Shown: positions 26,779 to 35,652 of the stretch, in pieces
Position numbering within the stretch: position 1 is the stretch's first letter
Layout of the letters: each line of letters opens with the position of its first letter
Origin: Pseudomonadota bacterium
GTDB lineage: Bacteria > Pseudomonadota > Gammaproteobacteria > Steroidobacterales > Steroidobacteraceae
DNA length: 50,258 nt
Direction of reading: 5' to 3'
NCBI GenBank assembly: GCA_025356815.1
Contig: JANXQL010000036.1
Coordinates: 1-50,258, forward strand
Notes under the pieces: model-generated
What the model saw: only the letters and a program-made list of their open reading frames with translations
Told to the model about the DNA's origin: nothing
Database searches by the model: none
Program-made: the position numbers and the translations under genes

Positions 26779-26915
26779 GCGTAATTCCCTCTGCGCGCCG
26801 TTGTTCGACGGGCCACGCCGTCGGGTCCAGCGTGCGCCGGTGACTGCTGTGGGTCTTTCGCGTTCCTGCTACTCGTGTCGGAAACTTGCCGTTTTAGGGC
26901 TGGCCCCCGCGTTGC

Positions 26916-27815
26916 TTATGCGCGACATGTATCGCGGTACCGGGCTGGCGTGGTTCCGCACACGCGGCGGAACACGTCCGTGAAGTGACTTTGGGTCGAA
27001 AAGCCGGTCCGCTGGGCGATCTGCGCCAGATCCTGGTCGCCGGTCCGCAGCAGCGCCTTCGCGCGCTCGATGCGGCGGTGGATCACGTACTGGCGCGGGG
27101 ACTGACCGGTCGCCTTCTTGAACGCCCGAGCGAAGCGGAATGGGCTCATCGCCGGGGCCATCGCGATGGTTTCGAGCGACAGGTCCTCATCGAGGTGCGA
27201 CTCGATGTAGTCGGTCGCAGCGCGCAGCTGCCGCGCAGTCATCTCGATGCGGCGCGGCGCCTCGGTCACGCCTGCGGTCGAGTGCCGTCGCAGCAGGTGG
27301 AGCGCGAGCGTCCGCGCGATCGTGTCCCCGAACAGGCGCGTGCCCATGCCCGGGCTCTCGATCTCGGCGAGGATCTGCAGCGAAATGTTGCGGATGACCG
27401 GGTCGACGATGCCAACGCCCTCGATCAGGTTGAAGCGTGGCACTCCGATTTCGGCGGCCACCTCGTCGACGACGCCGGGATCGAGGAAGACCTGCAGTTC
27501 GTCGATGGCCGTGGCACAGTGCCAGACGCTGTCCTGACCCGCGGCCATCAGCATCGCATTGCCGGGTACCGAGTGGCCCCGAACCGCGCGGCCGCTCCAG
27601 CGCGTCTGGATGTCGCAGGGCCGTAGCAGGTGCGCGGAGATGAAGTGGCGTTGCACCGGCGGCAGGTCGAGGTCCCAGCAGCGCACTCCGTCAAAGCGGT
27701 ACGCCTCGAGGTAACGCCAGCCGAGGTTCGCGCTGGAGCAGTTCGGGCCCTGCTGGAACGCACCGAGCCAGCGCGCCTGCATCGGGTCCGCTGCGGTATT
27801 TCCCGACATCGCCAT
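26916..27815 (-). CDS. AraC-family transcriptional regulator
   Basis: A 299-residue regulator. The C-terminal 100 residues form the double helix-turn-helix of AraC/XylS proteins: MSPFRFARAFKKATGQSPRQYV for the first, and LAQIAQRTGFSTQSHFTDVFRR for the second, followed by the conserved GTTPARYR. The N-terminal 190 residues should be a ligand-binding part and are not assignable. The start is one of two close ATGs (27815 or 27809); a GGGGGG tract is better spaced for the second. It heads the minus-strand run AOC-like protein, FAD-GcvT, receptor pseudogene, which are its most likely targets. Confidence 0.9.
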   Translation of the reverse strand: MAMSGNTAADPMQARWLGAFQQGPNCSSANLGWRYLEAYRFDGVRCWDLDLPPVQRHFISAHLLRPCDIQTRWSGRAVRGHSVPGNAMLMAAGQDSVWHCATAIDELQVFLDPGVVDEVAAEIGVPRFNLIEGVGIVDPVIRNISLQILAEIESPGMGTRLFGDTIARTLALHLLRRHSTAGVTEAPRRIEMTARQLRAATDYIESHLDEDLSLETIAMAPAMSPFRFARAFKKATGQSPRQYVIHRRIERAKALLRTGDQDLAQIAQRTGFSTQSHFTDVFRRVCGTTPARYRDTCRA

Positions 27816-27890
27816 ACGCCCCCCGTTTGGCTCTCCGAGGCCGACAGCCCATTCCGGCTCGCGGACTATATCGACTGCCCGGACCGGATA

Positions 27891-29284
27891 CTACGCCTGC
27901 CCGTATCCTCCGCGCCCGGCGCGGCGCACGATCCGCGATCCAAGCGCGTGGACGAGCCCGGCAACCAGCGCAGCGGGCAGCGATGCGGTTAGGAATCGGT
28001 ACGGGCGCCAGGAGGCGTAGGTCAGCGGGTTTAGCAGCACGATGTGGGCCGGCGCAGCCGGCGGCGAGCGCAATGAGCGCGATCGGGTTGACGCCCTGCC
28101 AGAAGTAGTAGGGGGGCGGGCGAGCCGTCGAAGATCGCGTGCAGGTCGAGCCGGCGGCGGCGCAGAAAGTGGTAGCCCACGATCTGGATGCCGCACAGGG
28201 GGAGCGAAGGCCACGCCGATGAAGGCGAGGAGGTTGCCGGACTTGGCGAAGAAGAGCTCCGGAATCAGCGCGCCGACGAGCGCCACCGGGCTGATCGTGA
28301 GCAGCAGGAGCGTCGCCCAGCTGCGCGTCTCCAGGCTCGCGAAATTTCGCAGCCCGATGGTCGAGGCAAAGATCCCCGCGACGGCCGCGCCGAAGTTCGC
28401 GGCTGTCACGAAGCACAGCGCGACGATCGCATAGCCCGGTCCCCCAACTGTGCGCAGCCACACAGACGGGTCCGGCGATTTCACCACCAGCACGCCGGCA
28501 AGGCCGATGAAGCTGAGTAGCGGCACGGATGCACCCATGCCCAGCAACACCGGTAGGACTGCCGCGCGGCCGTTCAGAGCCATCCGGATCATCGCGCTGA
28601 TGTATGGCTACCACGACAGCGTCGTGGCAATGCCAAGTTCGAGGCCGGTCGTGTAGTTCCAGAGGGGATCGATGCTCGCCGACGCAGCCTGTGCGGCAAC
28701 CGGTTCGGGCCAGCGGCGCGAGACCAGCAGGTACAGCATCCACAGCCCGACGAACACGTGCGCGACCAGGACGTTAGACACTGCGGAGACGCCGGTGGCG
28801 CTGCGGCGCAGCACGACGAAGATCAGGGTGCACGCGAAGAGCGTCAGGACAGGGACCGAGGCTGCGCCTGTCGCTGGCAGCAGCAGTCCGAGTGCCGTCG
28901 CGAGCTGGATCGAAAACTTTGCGACGAAGATGATCAACAGCGAATTCCAGCCGATGATCGACACGCCCTGCAGTGCCGCGGGAACGATTCAGCCGCGAGG
29001 CCCGAGCTGTGGTTTGGTGCCGGCAATCGAATCGATGTCGAACCGGACGCTCGCCGGGCCTGCTGCCATCAGCACGAGCAGCATCCCGATCATGCCCCGG
29101 CCGTGAGGGCACGCGCTCCGCGCACGAAGCCGAGGTAGCCGTCAACCGACTCTCCAATGAGGTAGCACCAGGTCGCCGCCGACGCCGTGACCAGCGTCAC
29201 GGCGAGCCTGAGCGGGCTCCAGGTGCGCCCGGATGGAAAAAGCGGCCAGGCGCTCTCGTCCGGCGGCGCCGAGTGAGCGCTCAC
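27891..29284 (-). pseudogene. NCS1-type (cytosine/purine/allantoin) permease pseudogene
   Basis: Remnant of a 12-helix inner membrane permease. Translation pieces from three frames join into one protein: LRLAVTLVTASAATWCYLIGESV, MIGMLLVLMAAGPASV, SIIGWNSLLIIFVAKF, the segment ending WNYTTGLELGIATTLSW, then PYISAMIRMALNG and a last piece ending GRGGYGQA. Lesions: a frameshift near 29095; TGA at 28989-28991 where Trp is expected; TAG at 28608-28610 where Trp is expected; and frameshifts near the G-runs at 28198-28202 and 28111-28116 and near 28050-28065. The GTG start at 29284 overlaps the previous stop. Homopolymer frameshifts could be read errors, but the two Trp-to-stop changes are substitutions. 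Confidence 0.82.
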
Positions 29285-29463
29285 GGCGTCCCGCCGAGCC
29301 ACCAGCCGGCAACGATCAGCGCGAGCGGGTTTAGCAGGCCGAGCGTCACCATCCACGCCCAGCTCGCAGCATCGAAATCAGCGTCCGCGCCAGCGGTGGC
29401 GGCGGCGATGCGTGCTTCGAGTTCGGCGGGAAGTCGCGCGTCGCCCCCGCGATCGTCAGCCAC
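29281..29463 (-). CDS. Small single-span membrane protein (60 aa) coupled to the permease
   Basis: A short gene starting at GTG, five bases after the aldehyde dehydrogenase stop. Residues 1-35 are charged (ADDRGG, AELEARIAAATAG) and residues 36-57 form one hydrophobic span (WMVTLGLLNPLALIVAGWWL). Its TGA stop overlaps the GTG start of the permease in a GTGA, a sign of translational coupling. The role is unknown; a small accessory subunit of the transporter fits the position. It is intact although the permease is broken. Confidence 0.6.
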   Translation of the reverse strand: MADDRGGDARLPAELEARIAAATAGADADFDAASWAWMVTLGLLNPLALIVAGWWLGGTP

Positions 29464-29468
29464 CGTGC

Positions 29469-30974
29469 TTACCGGGGGAAGGCCTCGGCGTCCGAATAGG
29501 GAAACCACCAGAAGTCATGATCGCGCGCTGCCGGATCGATCATCGCAAGTTTGGTGTGCCGGAACGAGTCCAGACCCTCGGCGCCAAGCTGCCGGCCCAT
29601 CCCGGACTGCTTGCGGCCGCCGAAGGGGCCGGCGTCGTTATCGAGCAGCGGAGCATTGACCCACACCATCCCGGCTTCGAGTTCGTTGACTGCGCGCATC
29701 GATTCCTCGAGGTCGCGGGTATAGATCGTCGACCCCAGGCCGTACCGCGACTGGTTCGCGAGCGCCAGCGCCTCGTCGAGGTCGCGCACGCGCGTGACCG
29801 GGGCCACCGGACCGAACGACTCGTCGTTCATGATCGCCGCGGTCGCCGGCACGTCGCCGAGCACGGTCGCGTCGACGAACCAGCCCTTTGCAAGATTGGC
29901 AGGCCGGCCGCCGCCCGTGAGCACCTTCGCGCCGTCCCTGCCGGCGCCTTCGAGGACCCGCAGGTAGCGCTCGAGTTCGCGCTTGGAGCCGAGGGGGCCC
30001 ATGTCGACCTTGTCCAGGCCATTGCCGATGCGGACCTGCCGGGCGTAGTGAACCAGGCGCTCGACGAACTGATCGTAGACCGCATCGTGCACGTAGAAGC
30101 GTTCCGCTGCCGCGCACACCTGGCCGCAGTTTAGGAACGCACCGAAGGCGGCGCCGCGCGCGGCAGTCTCGATCGGGGCCGATGGCATTACGATAAACGG
30201 GTCATTGCCCGAGGTTTCGATCAGGCTCCGCTTGTACTGCCGCGCACAGGATTCAGCGACGATCCGGCCGGTCTCGATGCCGCCGGTGAAAGCCACCATA
30301 TGCGTGTCCGGGTCCTCCACCAACTGCCGGCCCACGGCGCCACCGCCGGCGATGACCTGCACCAGCCCCGGCGGCAGCGCGTCGAAGGCCTTGACGAACT
30401 GCAGCGTCGTCAGCGTCGTCATTTCCGACGGCTTGATGATGACGGCGTTCCCGCTCGCGATGGCCGCGGCAGCCTGCCAGCACAGCAGGCAGAGCGGGAA
30501 GTTGAACGGCAGGATGATGACGACGACGCCGAGCGGTTCCTTCGTCGTGAAGTGCAACTGCCCGTCGGTTGCCGGACCCAGGACGCGGCCCAGCTCGTGA
30601 CGCGCGGCTTCCGCGTAGTAGTCGACCGACGAGGCGGACCAGGTCGTCTCGTCGATGGATTCCTTGTAGGGCTTGCCCATTTCGCGGGTCAGCATCTCGG
30701 CCGTCAGTGGCCGGGTGGTGATCATGCGCCGTGCCACCTCGTGCAGGAGTTCGGCGCGCCGGTGGGCGTTGACCTTGTTCCAGACCCGTTGGGCCGTGTT
30801 CGCGATCGCAATCGCCGCGGCGACCTCCGCAGGTGTGGCATCGACGATCTCGCCGACGCGATCTTCGGTCGCCGGGTCAATGACCGGGGTGACCGTACCA
30901 CCGGCAGCCCGGACGAGGGCGCCGCCGATGCGGTGCTGGCCGCTCAGCGACCGGAATGTCTCGATTGCGCTCAC
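29469..30974 (-). CDS. NAD(P)-dependent aldehyde dehydrogenase
   Basis: A 501-residue cytosolic aldehyde dehydrogenase, probably converting an aldehyde from amine breakdown into an acid. Catalytic residues are visible: Asn158 in LPFNFP, Glu253 in LIETSGNDPF, and the nucleophile Cys287 in NCGQVC. The nucleotide-binding FTGGIETGR is at 229-237. The lysine of KPSEMT at 181 is in the usual place. It starts with GTG and has TAGGAG nine bases upstream. It lies in the minus-strand run below the MttB-like and FAD-GcvT genes and directly above the small membrane protein and permease. Succinate- or betaine-aldehyde specificity cannot be decided from sequence. Confidence 0.9.
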   Translation of the reverse strand: MSAIETFRSLSGQHRIGGALVRAAGGTVTPVIDPATEDRVGEIVDATPAEVAAAIAIANTAQRVWNKVNAHRRAELLHEVARRMITTRPLTAEMLTREMGKPYKESIDETTWSASSVDYYAEAARHELGRVLGPATDGQLHFTTKEPLGVVVIILPFNFPLCLLCWQAAAAIASGNAVIIKPSEMTTLTTLQFVKAFDALPPGLVQVIAGGGAVGRQLVEDPDTHMVAFTGGIETGRIVAESCARQYKRSLIETSGNDPFIVMPSAPIETAARGAAFGAFLNCGQVCAAAERFYVHDAVYDQFVERLVHYARQVRIGNGLDKVDMGPLGSKRELERYLRVLEGAGRDGAKVLTGGGRPANLAKGWFVDATVLGDVPATAAIMNDESFGPVAPVTRVRDLDEALALANQSRYGLGSTIYTRDLEESMRAVNELEAGMVWVNAPLLDNDAGPFGGRKQSGMGRQLGAEGLDSFRHTKLAMIDPAARDHDFWWFPYSDAEAFPR

Positions 30975-31559
30975 GGGAACACTCCTAGTGAAATCAGTTG
31001 TCGGGGGCGAAGCGCCGCGATACTTCTGGCGATGCCGCGGCTGCCACTACGGCCCGTAGTCTGCGAGAGTGCTTGTCAGGGTGGTACCCTTTTCGTGCCG
31101 GATTTGTCGGGAGCTTGCCGTTTTTCGCCGGAAATGGACCGGGCGTGCGCTGCATTCGTGCGGGAGCGCGCGCTGGCGCTGCGCCCGGCCTACTGCAGCC
31201 GATATCGTCGATCGCGCCCGATGGACGGACCGGCGCCAAGACGGGGCCCGCGACCTGAGTGCGCAAGACCAGAAGGTGAACCGGTCGGTCGGCCGACCCG
31301 CGGGACGGCCGGGTCCAACCAAGGCCAATTCCCAGATAGGAAGAAAAGTTCTTCGAACTACCAAGATCGATGGGCAGTTATCGTACGAGTGAACGCGCCC
31401 GGCCTCGACACGATTCCACCCAGATCATGAACTCTATCCCACCGTCGTCGGGCGGTGGCTGTGGCGATTAGCGTTGGACCGGAATCTGACCCCGGACGGA
31501 TTGCTTCCCCGGGGGCGAAGCAGTTTCAGCTTCTCGCAGAAGCCGTTACCCTTTCGTAC
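30975..31559. other. Intergenic stretch within the catabolic run
   Basis: About 590 bases separate the FAD-GcvT gene from the aldehyde dehydrogenase gene, so the dehydrogenase probably has its own promoter. No gene is supported. A 13-base string, CAGTTATCGTACG at 31375-31387, recurs at 43099-43111 in another intergenic region. Confidence 0.45.
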
Positions 31560-31577
31560 GCGGAGCGCTAGCTCCGC
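31560..31577 (-). terminator. Hairpin overlapping the FAD-GcvT stop codon
   Basis: GCGGAGC at 31560-31566 pairs with GCTCCGC at 31571-31577 around a four-base loop. The TAG stop codon of the FAD-GcvT gene lies in this loop region. There is no T-run; it may protect the transcript end or attenuate transcription. Confidence 0.4.
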
Positions 31578-34015
31578 ATCCTGGTTCCCGCGGGGTCGTA
31601 GACCGGAGTATCGACAACCGTCGCCGGCCACATCTCCCCGTCGATCTCTATCTCAAGCCGTTGACCGCCGGTCGCATGTGCCGCACCGACATACCCGAGC
31701 GCCATAGACTTACGGATGTGGTGAGCAAACCCGCCCGAGGTCACGTGTCCCACGCAGGCGCCCGCCGACATGATCGCCTCATCTCCCACCACGTCTCGAC
31801 CATCGACGTCGACAATCATCGATACGAGGCGCGTTGTCGGAGCCGCAGTTCGCTCCGCCATCGCCGCTTCTCTTCCGACGAAGTCTCGCTTCCAGTCGAT
31901 GAAGGCATCGAGCCCGCTCTGCGCCGCCGTAAAGTCCGGCCGGTAGTCGAGTGTCCAGACTCCCCAGCTCTTCTCGAGCCGAAGGCTCATCAGGGCGCGC
32001 GCTCCATACGGAGCGAGCCCCAGGTCTTCCCCGTGCGCTTCCAATTGCTCCCAAAGCGCCAGGTGAAACTGCGGCTCGCAGTAGATCTCGTAGCCGAGCT
32101 CGCCGGAAAACGAGATTCGCAAAAGGTAGGCCGGTACGCCGCCCACGAAAGTCCGCCGCACGTCACGGAACTTCAGCGACGACGCCGAAACGTCCTCCCG
32201 GGTTATCCGTGCGAGCAAGTCTCGTGACTTCGGTCCGGAGATCGCAAAGCCATGCAACCGGGCGGAAATGTTCTCGTAGCGGACATCGATGTCCGTCAGG
32301 TGCGACTCGAACCAGCGACGATGCATCTCCTGCGCGGCCCCGGAGCCGAGCAGCAAGTAATGGTCTTCGGCGAGCGCGGTGACCGTGAGGTCCCCGTATA
32401 GCTTGCCGTTGGGCAGCAGCATCGGACTCAACGCTACCCGCCCGGGCTTCGGCAGGTGCCCGGCCAGCAGGCGGCCCAGCAGTTTCCGCGAATCCGGCCC
32501 CTTCAGCTCGTGCTTGCCGAAATTGGCAATCTCGATTGCGCCGACACCGCTCCTGACTGCCCGGACCTCGCGCCCGACGTAGTCATGGCTGCGATTGCGT
32601 GCGAAAGTCGGGTCCTCGTGCGCATCCCCTCGGCCGTCCGCGAACCAGAGCGCGTGCTCGAGCCCGAACGACGTGCCCATGACGGCGCCCCGCTCGACGA
32701 AGCGGTCGTACAGGCTGGTTGTCTTCTGGCGCCGCCCCTTCGGCAGCGTTTCGTTCGGAAAGGTCATCACGAAACGGCGCTCGTAGTTCTCGGCTGATTT
32801 GACGGTGCCCCAATCCGGGGTCGCGAAGCTGCCGAAGCGCGCGATGTCCATGGCCCACACGTCAATCGACGGCGCCCCATCGATCATCCATTCGGCCAGG
32901 CACAGCCCGACCCCGCCGGCCTGACAGAACCCGGCCATCACGCCGACTGCAGCCCAGTAGTTGGTCATGCCCGGCACGGGGCCAATCATGGGGTTCCCGT
33001 CCGGCCCGAATGTGAACGGCCCGTTCACGACCGTCTTGATCCCAGCGTCCGCCAGCGCCGGAATGCGCTGGAAGGCGAGTTCCAGTCGATCGGCAATCCG
33101 GCCGAGGTCCGGCGGTAGTAGCTCGTGCCCGAAGTCCGCCGGCGTGCCATCTACCCGCCACGGCGTCGAGCGAGGCTCGTAGGTACCCAGCAGCATGCCG
33201 TTGCGCTCCTGGCGGAAATAGATGTTCGCCTCGTAGTCGATGCCGGCCGGAAGGCGCTCGCCAGACTTCATCCGCTCGGCGATCGTCGGGATCGCCTCCG
33301 TGATCAGGTAGTGGTGCTCCATCGGCTGCACCGGCAGGTGAACCCCCGCCATCCGGCCTGCCTCGCGGGCCCAGAGGCCCGCCGCGTTGACGACGATTTC
33401 CGCGTTGATGGTGCCGCGTGGCGTGGCGACGTCCCAGCTGCCGTCGCTACGCTGGCGCGTCGAGATCACGGGCGTGTGCGTGTGGTACTTGGCCCCGTGC
33501 ACGCGCGCTGCCTTCGCGTACGCGTAGACGACGCCGGACGGGTCGATGTCTCCATCGAGCGGGTCCCACAACGCCGCGAGGTAGTGGCTGGGGTCGATCA
33601 GCGGATGCCGGCGCGCGACTTCCTCGACGCTGATGAATTCCTGATCCAGGCCCATCGTGCGCGCCTTGGAGCGCTCGCGCTTGAGGTAATCGAACCAGAC
33701 CTGATTCGAGGCGAGGTAGAATCCGCCGGTCGCATGCATGCCGATGTCATGGCCGGAGGTTTCCTCGATCTCCTTGTAGAGCTTGATCGTGTAGCTCTGC
33801 ATTCGACTGATGTTGGGATCGGAACTGATCGTGTGGATCTGGCCCGCCGCGTGCCAGCTCGAGCCGCTGGTGAGTTCAGAGCGTTCGAGCAGCACCGAGT
33901 CCTTCCAGCCGAACTTGGCCAGATGGAAGAGGATCGAGCAGCCGACGACACCGCCGCCTATGATGACGACCTTGGCGTGACTCTGCAGGGCCGGGAGGGT
34001 GGGTTCTGTGTTCAT
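31568..34015 (-). CDS. FAD-dependent dehydrogenase/GcvT fusion, sarcosine or dimethylglycine dehydrogenase-like (copy B)
   Basis: An 815-residue paralogue of the enzyme at 23805. The N-terminal DAO domain has VVIIGGGVVG and SGSSWHAAGQI, whose His55 should carry covalent FAD. A middle FAO domain follows, then the GcvT folate module (IEIANFGKHELKGPDSR, LHGFAISGPKSRDLL, GELGYEIYCEP) and a C-terminal barrel (SMALGYVGAAH). It should oxidise an N-methylated glycine or related amine and load methylene-tetrahydrofolate. The start at 34015 gives MNTEPTLPALQ with no strong ribosome binding site. Only 19 bases separate it from the upstream MttB-superfamily gene, so the two are very likely cotranscribed and may act in sequence. 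Confidence 0.9.
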   Translation of the reverse strand: MNTEPTLPALQSHAKVVIIGGGVVGCSILFHLAKFGWKDSVLLERSELTSGSSWHAAGQIHTISSDPNISRMQSYTIKLYKEIEETSGHDIGMHATGGFYLASNQVWFDYLKRERSKARTMGLDQEFISVEEVARRHPLIDPSHYLAALWDPLDGDIDPSGVVYAYAKAARVHGAKYHTHTPVISTRQRSDGSWDVATPRGTINAEIVVNAAGLWAREAGRMAGVHLPVQPMEHHYLITEAIPTIAERMKSGERLPAGIDYEANIYFRQERNGMLLGTYEPRSTPWRVDGTPADFGHELLPPDLGRIADRLELAFQRIPALADAGIKTVVNGPFTFGPDGNPMIGPVPGMTNYWAAVGVMAGFCQAGGVGLCLAEWMIDGAPSIDVWAMDIARFGSFATPDWGTVKSAENYERRFVMTFPNETLPKGRRQKTTSLYDRFVERGAVMGTSFGLEHALWFADGRGDAHEDPTFARNRSHDYVGREVRAVRSGVGAIEIANFGKHELKGPDSRKLLGRLLAGHLPKPGRVALSPMLLPNGKLYGDLTVTALAEDHYLLLGSGAAQEMHRRWFESHLTDIDVRYENISARLHGFAISGPKSRDLLARITREDVSASSLKFRDVRRTFVGGVPAYLLRISFSGELGYEIYCEPQFHLALWEQLEAHGEDLGLAPYGARALMSLRLEKSWGVWTLDYRPDFTAAQSGLDAFIDWKRDFVGREAAMAERTAAPTTRLVSMIVDVDGRDVVGDEAIMSAGACVGHVTSGGFAHHIRKSMALGYVGAAHATGGQRLEIEIDGEMWPATVVDTPVYDPAGTRMRS

Positions 34016-34034
34016 GGCGGGCGTCGTCGGGGTG

Positions 34035-35555
34035 TCAGTACCAGGCGTCGGGCAGAGCCGCCTTGCGACGGGCTACGTAGTCCTCGAGCGACTCGAGTGT
34101 TGCGGCATCGATCGGCGGTGGTTCGTACTCGTCGAGCAGCCGGTTCCAGCGCTCGTACGCCCGTCGCGCGGCGTCCTTTGAGCCCTGCTCCTCCCACTGC
34201 TCGACGCTGTTCGAATCCGATAGCTGCGGCTCGTAAAACGCCGTCTTGTAGTGCGATAGGGTGTGCGCGGAGCCGAGGAAGTGGCCGCCCGGCTCGACGT
34301 CAGCGTAGGCGTCACGGCCTACCGCATCGTCGTCGGTCTCGAACCCGCGCAGCATGACCTCGTACGCGCCGAGCCGGTCGGCATCCAGCACCAGCTTCTC
34401 GTAGCCGGTCGACAATCCGCCCTCCAGCCAGCCCGCTGCATGCAGTACGAAGTTCGCGCCACCCAGTACGGTTGAGAGCATCGAGTCGGCGCTCTCCGCC
34501 GCCGCCTGCGCGTCAGGCACCTTGGAGGCCGTCAGCGCGCCACCGCAGCGCAGCGGCAGGTTCAGGCGCCGCGCGAGCTGCCCAATCGCCAGGTTCGACA
34601 TCAACGGCTCTGGCATGCCGAAGGTCGGTGCGCCCGAGCGCAGATTCATCGACGAGAGGAAGTTACCGAGGATGAATGGCGCGCCGGGACGGACGAGCTG
34701 GGTGTAGGCGCCTACGATCATCGCCTCAGCGAGCGCCTGGGCGATCGCGGCCGCGGTCGTGACCGGACCCATCGCGCCGGACAGGATGAACGGCACGACG
34801 ATGAGCCCTTGGCCGGCGCCGCAGTACACGGCGGCCGCGTCCGTCACGACCTTGTCGACCAGGAGCGGCGAGTTAGTGTTGACGTTCGCCATGATCACGC
34901 ACTGGCTGTCGAAGACATCGCCTCCGTGCAACAGCCGCGCCATCGCGACGCTGTCTTCGGCGCGGCTCTTCTCTGTGATCGCGCCCAGGTGCGGCTTGTC
35001 GGTCAGCGTCATGTGCGCGAACAACATGTCGAGATGGCGCTTCGAGACCGGAATGTCGCAGGGCTCGCATGTCACGAAGCCGGAGTGATGTAGGGGCTTG
35101 AGCAGGTGGGTGAGCTTCACCAGCCGCCGAAAATCCTCAAGCGTGCCGTAACGTCGCCCGCCTTCCAGGTCGCGGACAAATGGCGAGCCGTATACCGGCG
35201 CAAACACTTGGTGCCGACCGCCGATCCGTACCGAGCGCGCCGGATTGCGCGCGGTCTGCGTGAAATCCGCTGGCGCACTCGCGAGCAGCGCCTCGATCAG
35301 CGCTCGCGGCGTTCGCACGCGGTGGTCGGTGACCTCGGCGCCAGCGGTACGCCAACGCTGCAGGGCATCGGGTGCCTCGCGGAACTCGATCCCCACCGTT
35401 TCGAGCAAACGAAATGCCTGGTGTTCGATCCGTTCCAACGCCTCGTCGTCTAGAAACGAGTAATACGGAATTCGGCGTGTCACATAAGCTGGACTGGCTT
35501 CCACACTGGGCGTCGCGCCGCGGGGCATGCGCCCCCGAGAACCCGGCCTGTTCAT
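34035..35555 (-). CDS. MttB-superfamily (trimethylamine/glycine-betaine-type) methyltransferase, non-pyrrolysine
   Basis: A 506-residue member of the trimethylamine methyltransferase superfamily. Marks include DDEALERIEHQAFRLLETVGIEF near the N-terminus, GGRRYGTLEDFRRLVKL, the SGAMGPVTTAAAIAQALAEA helix and a glycine-rich TFGMPEPL segment. The frame is complete without an internal TAG, so it is of the non-pyrrolysine MtgB-like kind that demethylates quaternary amines such as glycine betaine. Family members normally need a corrinoid partner; none is seen here. The ATG at 35555 has a weak ribosome binding site; an ATG at 35528 behind GGGGGC is an alternative. It is divergent from a LysR gene and upstream of FAD-GcvT copy B. 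Confidence 0.87.
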   Translation of the reverse strand: MNRPGSRGRMPRGATPSVEASPAYVTRRIPYYSFLDDEALERIEHQAFRLLETVGIEFREAPDALQRWRTAGAEVTDHRVRTPRALIEALLASAPADFTQTARNPARSVRIGGRHQVFAPVYGSPFVRDLEGGRRYGTLEDFRRLVKLTHLLKPLHHSGFVTCEPCDIPVSKRHLDMLFAHMTLTDKPHLGAITEKSRAEDSVAMARLLHGGDVFDSQCVIMANVNTNSPLLVDKVVTDAAAVYCGAGQGLIVVPFILSGAMGPVTTAAAIAQALAEAMIVGAYTQLVRPGAPFILGNFLSSMNLRSGAPTFGMPEPLMSNLAIGQLARRLNLPLRCGGALTASKVPDAQAAAESADSMLSTVLGGANFVLHAAGWLEGGLSTGYEKLVLDADRLGAYEVMLRGFETDDDAVGRDAYADVEPGGHFLGSAHTLSHYKTAFYEPQLSDSNSVEQWEEQGSKDAARRAYERWNRLLDEYEPPPIDAATLESLEDYVARRKAALPDAWY

Positions 35556-35612
35556 GTTTTAGCACTGCAAATTGTTGAACTTACCGCCGAGTATAGAATC
35601 CGGCCGATCGGT

Positions 35613-35649
35613 GACTTGTCTTTAAAACTTGGGATAAGTATAAGTCTAT
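35613..35649. promoter_or_regulatory. Candidate LysR operator in the divergent promoter
   Basis: The 97-base gap between the divergent methyltransferase and LysR genes contains ACTT at 35614 and 35627 and the inverse AAGT at 35636 and 35642. Near the LysR start lies an ATA-N10-TAT (35634-35649). Such interrupted dyads fit LysR T-N11-A sites, and autoregulation with divergent control is the usual LysR plan. The exact site is inference. Confidence 0.4.
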
Positions 35650-35652
35650 GTT

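Noticed and set aside
31568-35555. Glycine riboswitch upstream of the GcvT-type genes
   Set aside because: Both genes lack a leader long enough or with recognisable tandem aptamer features; the LysR gene is only 97 bases away.
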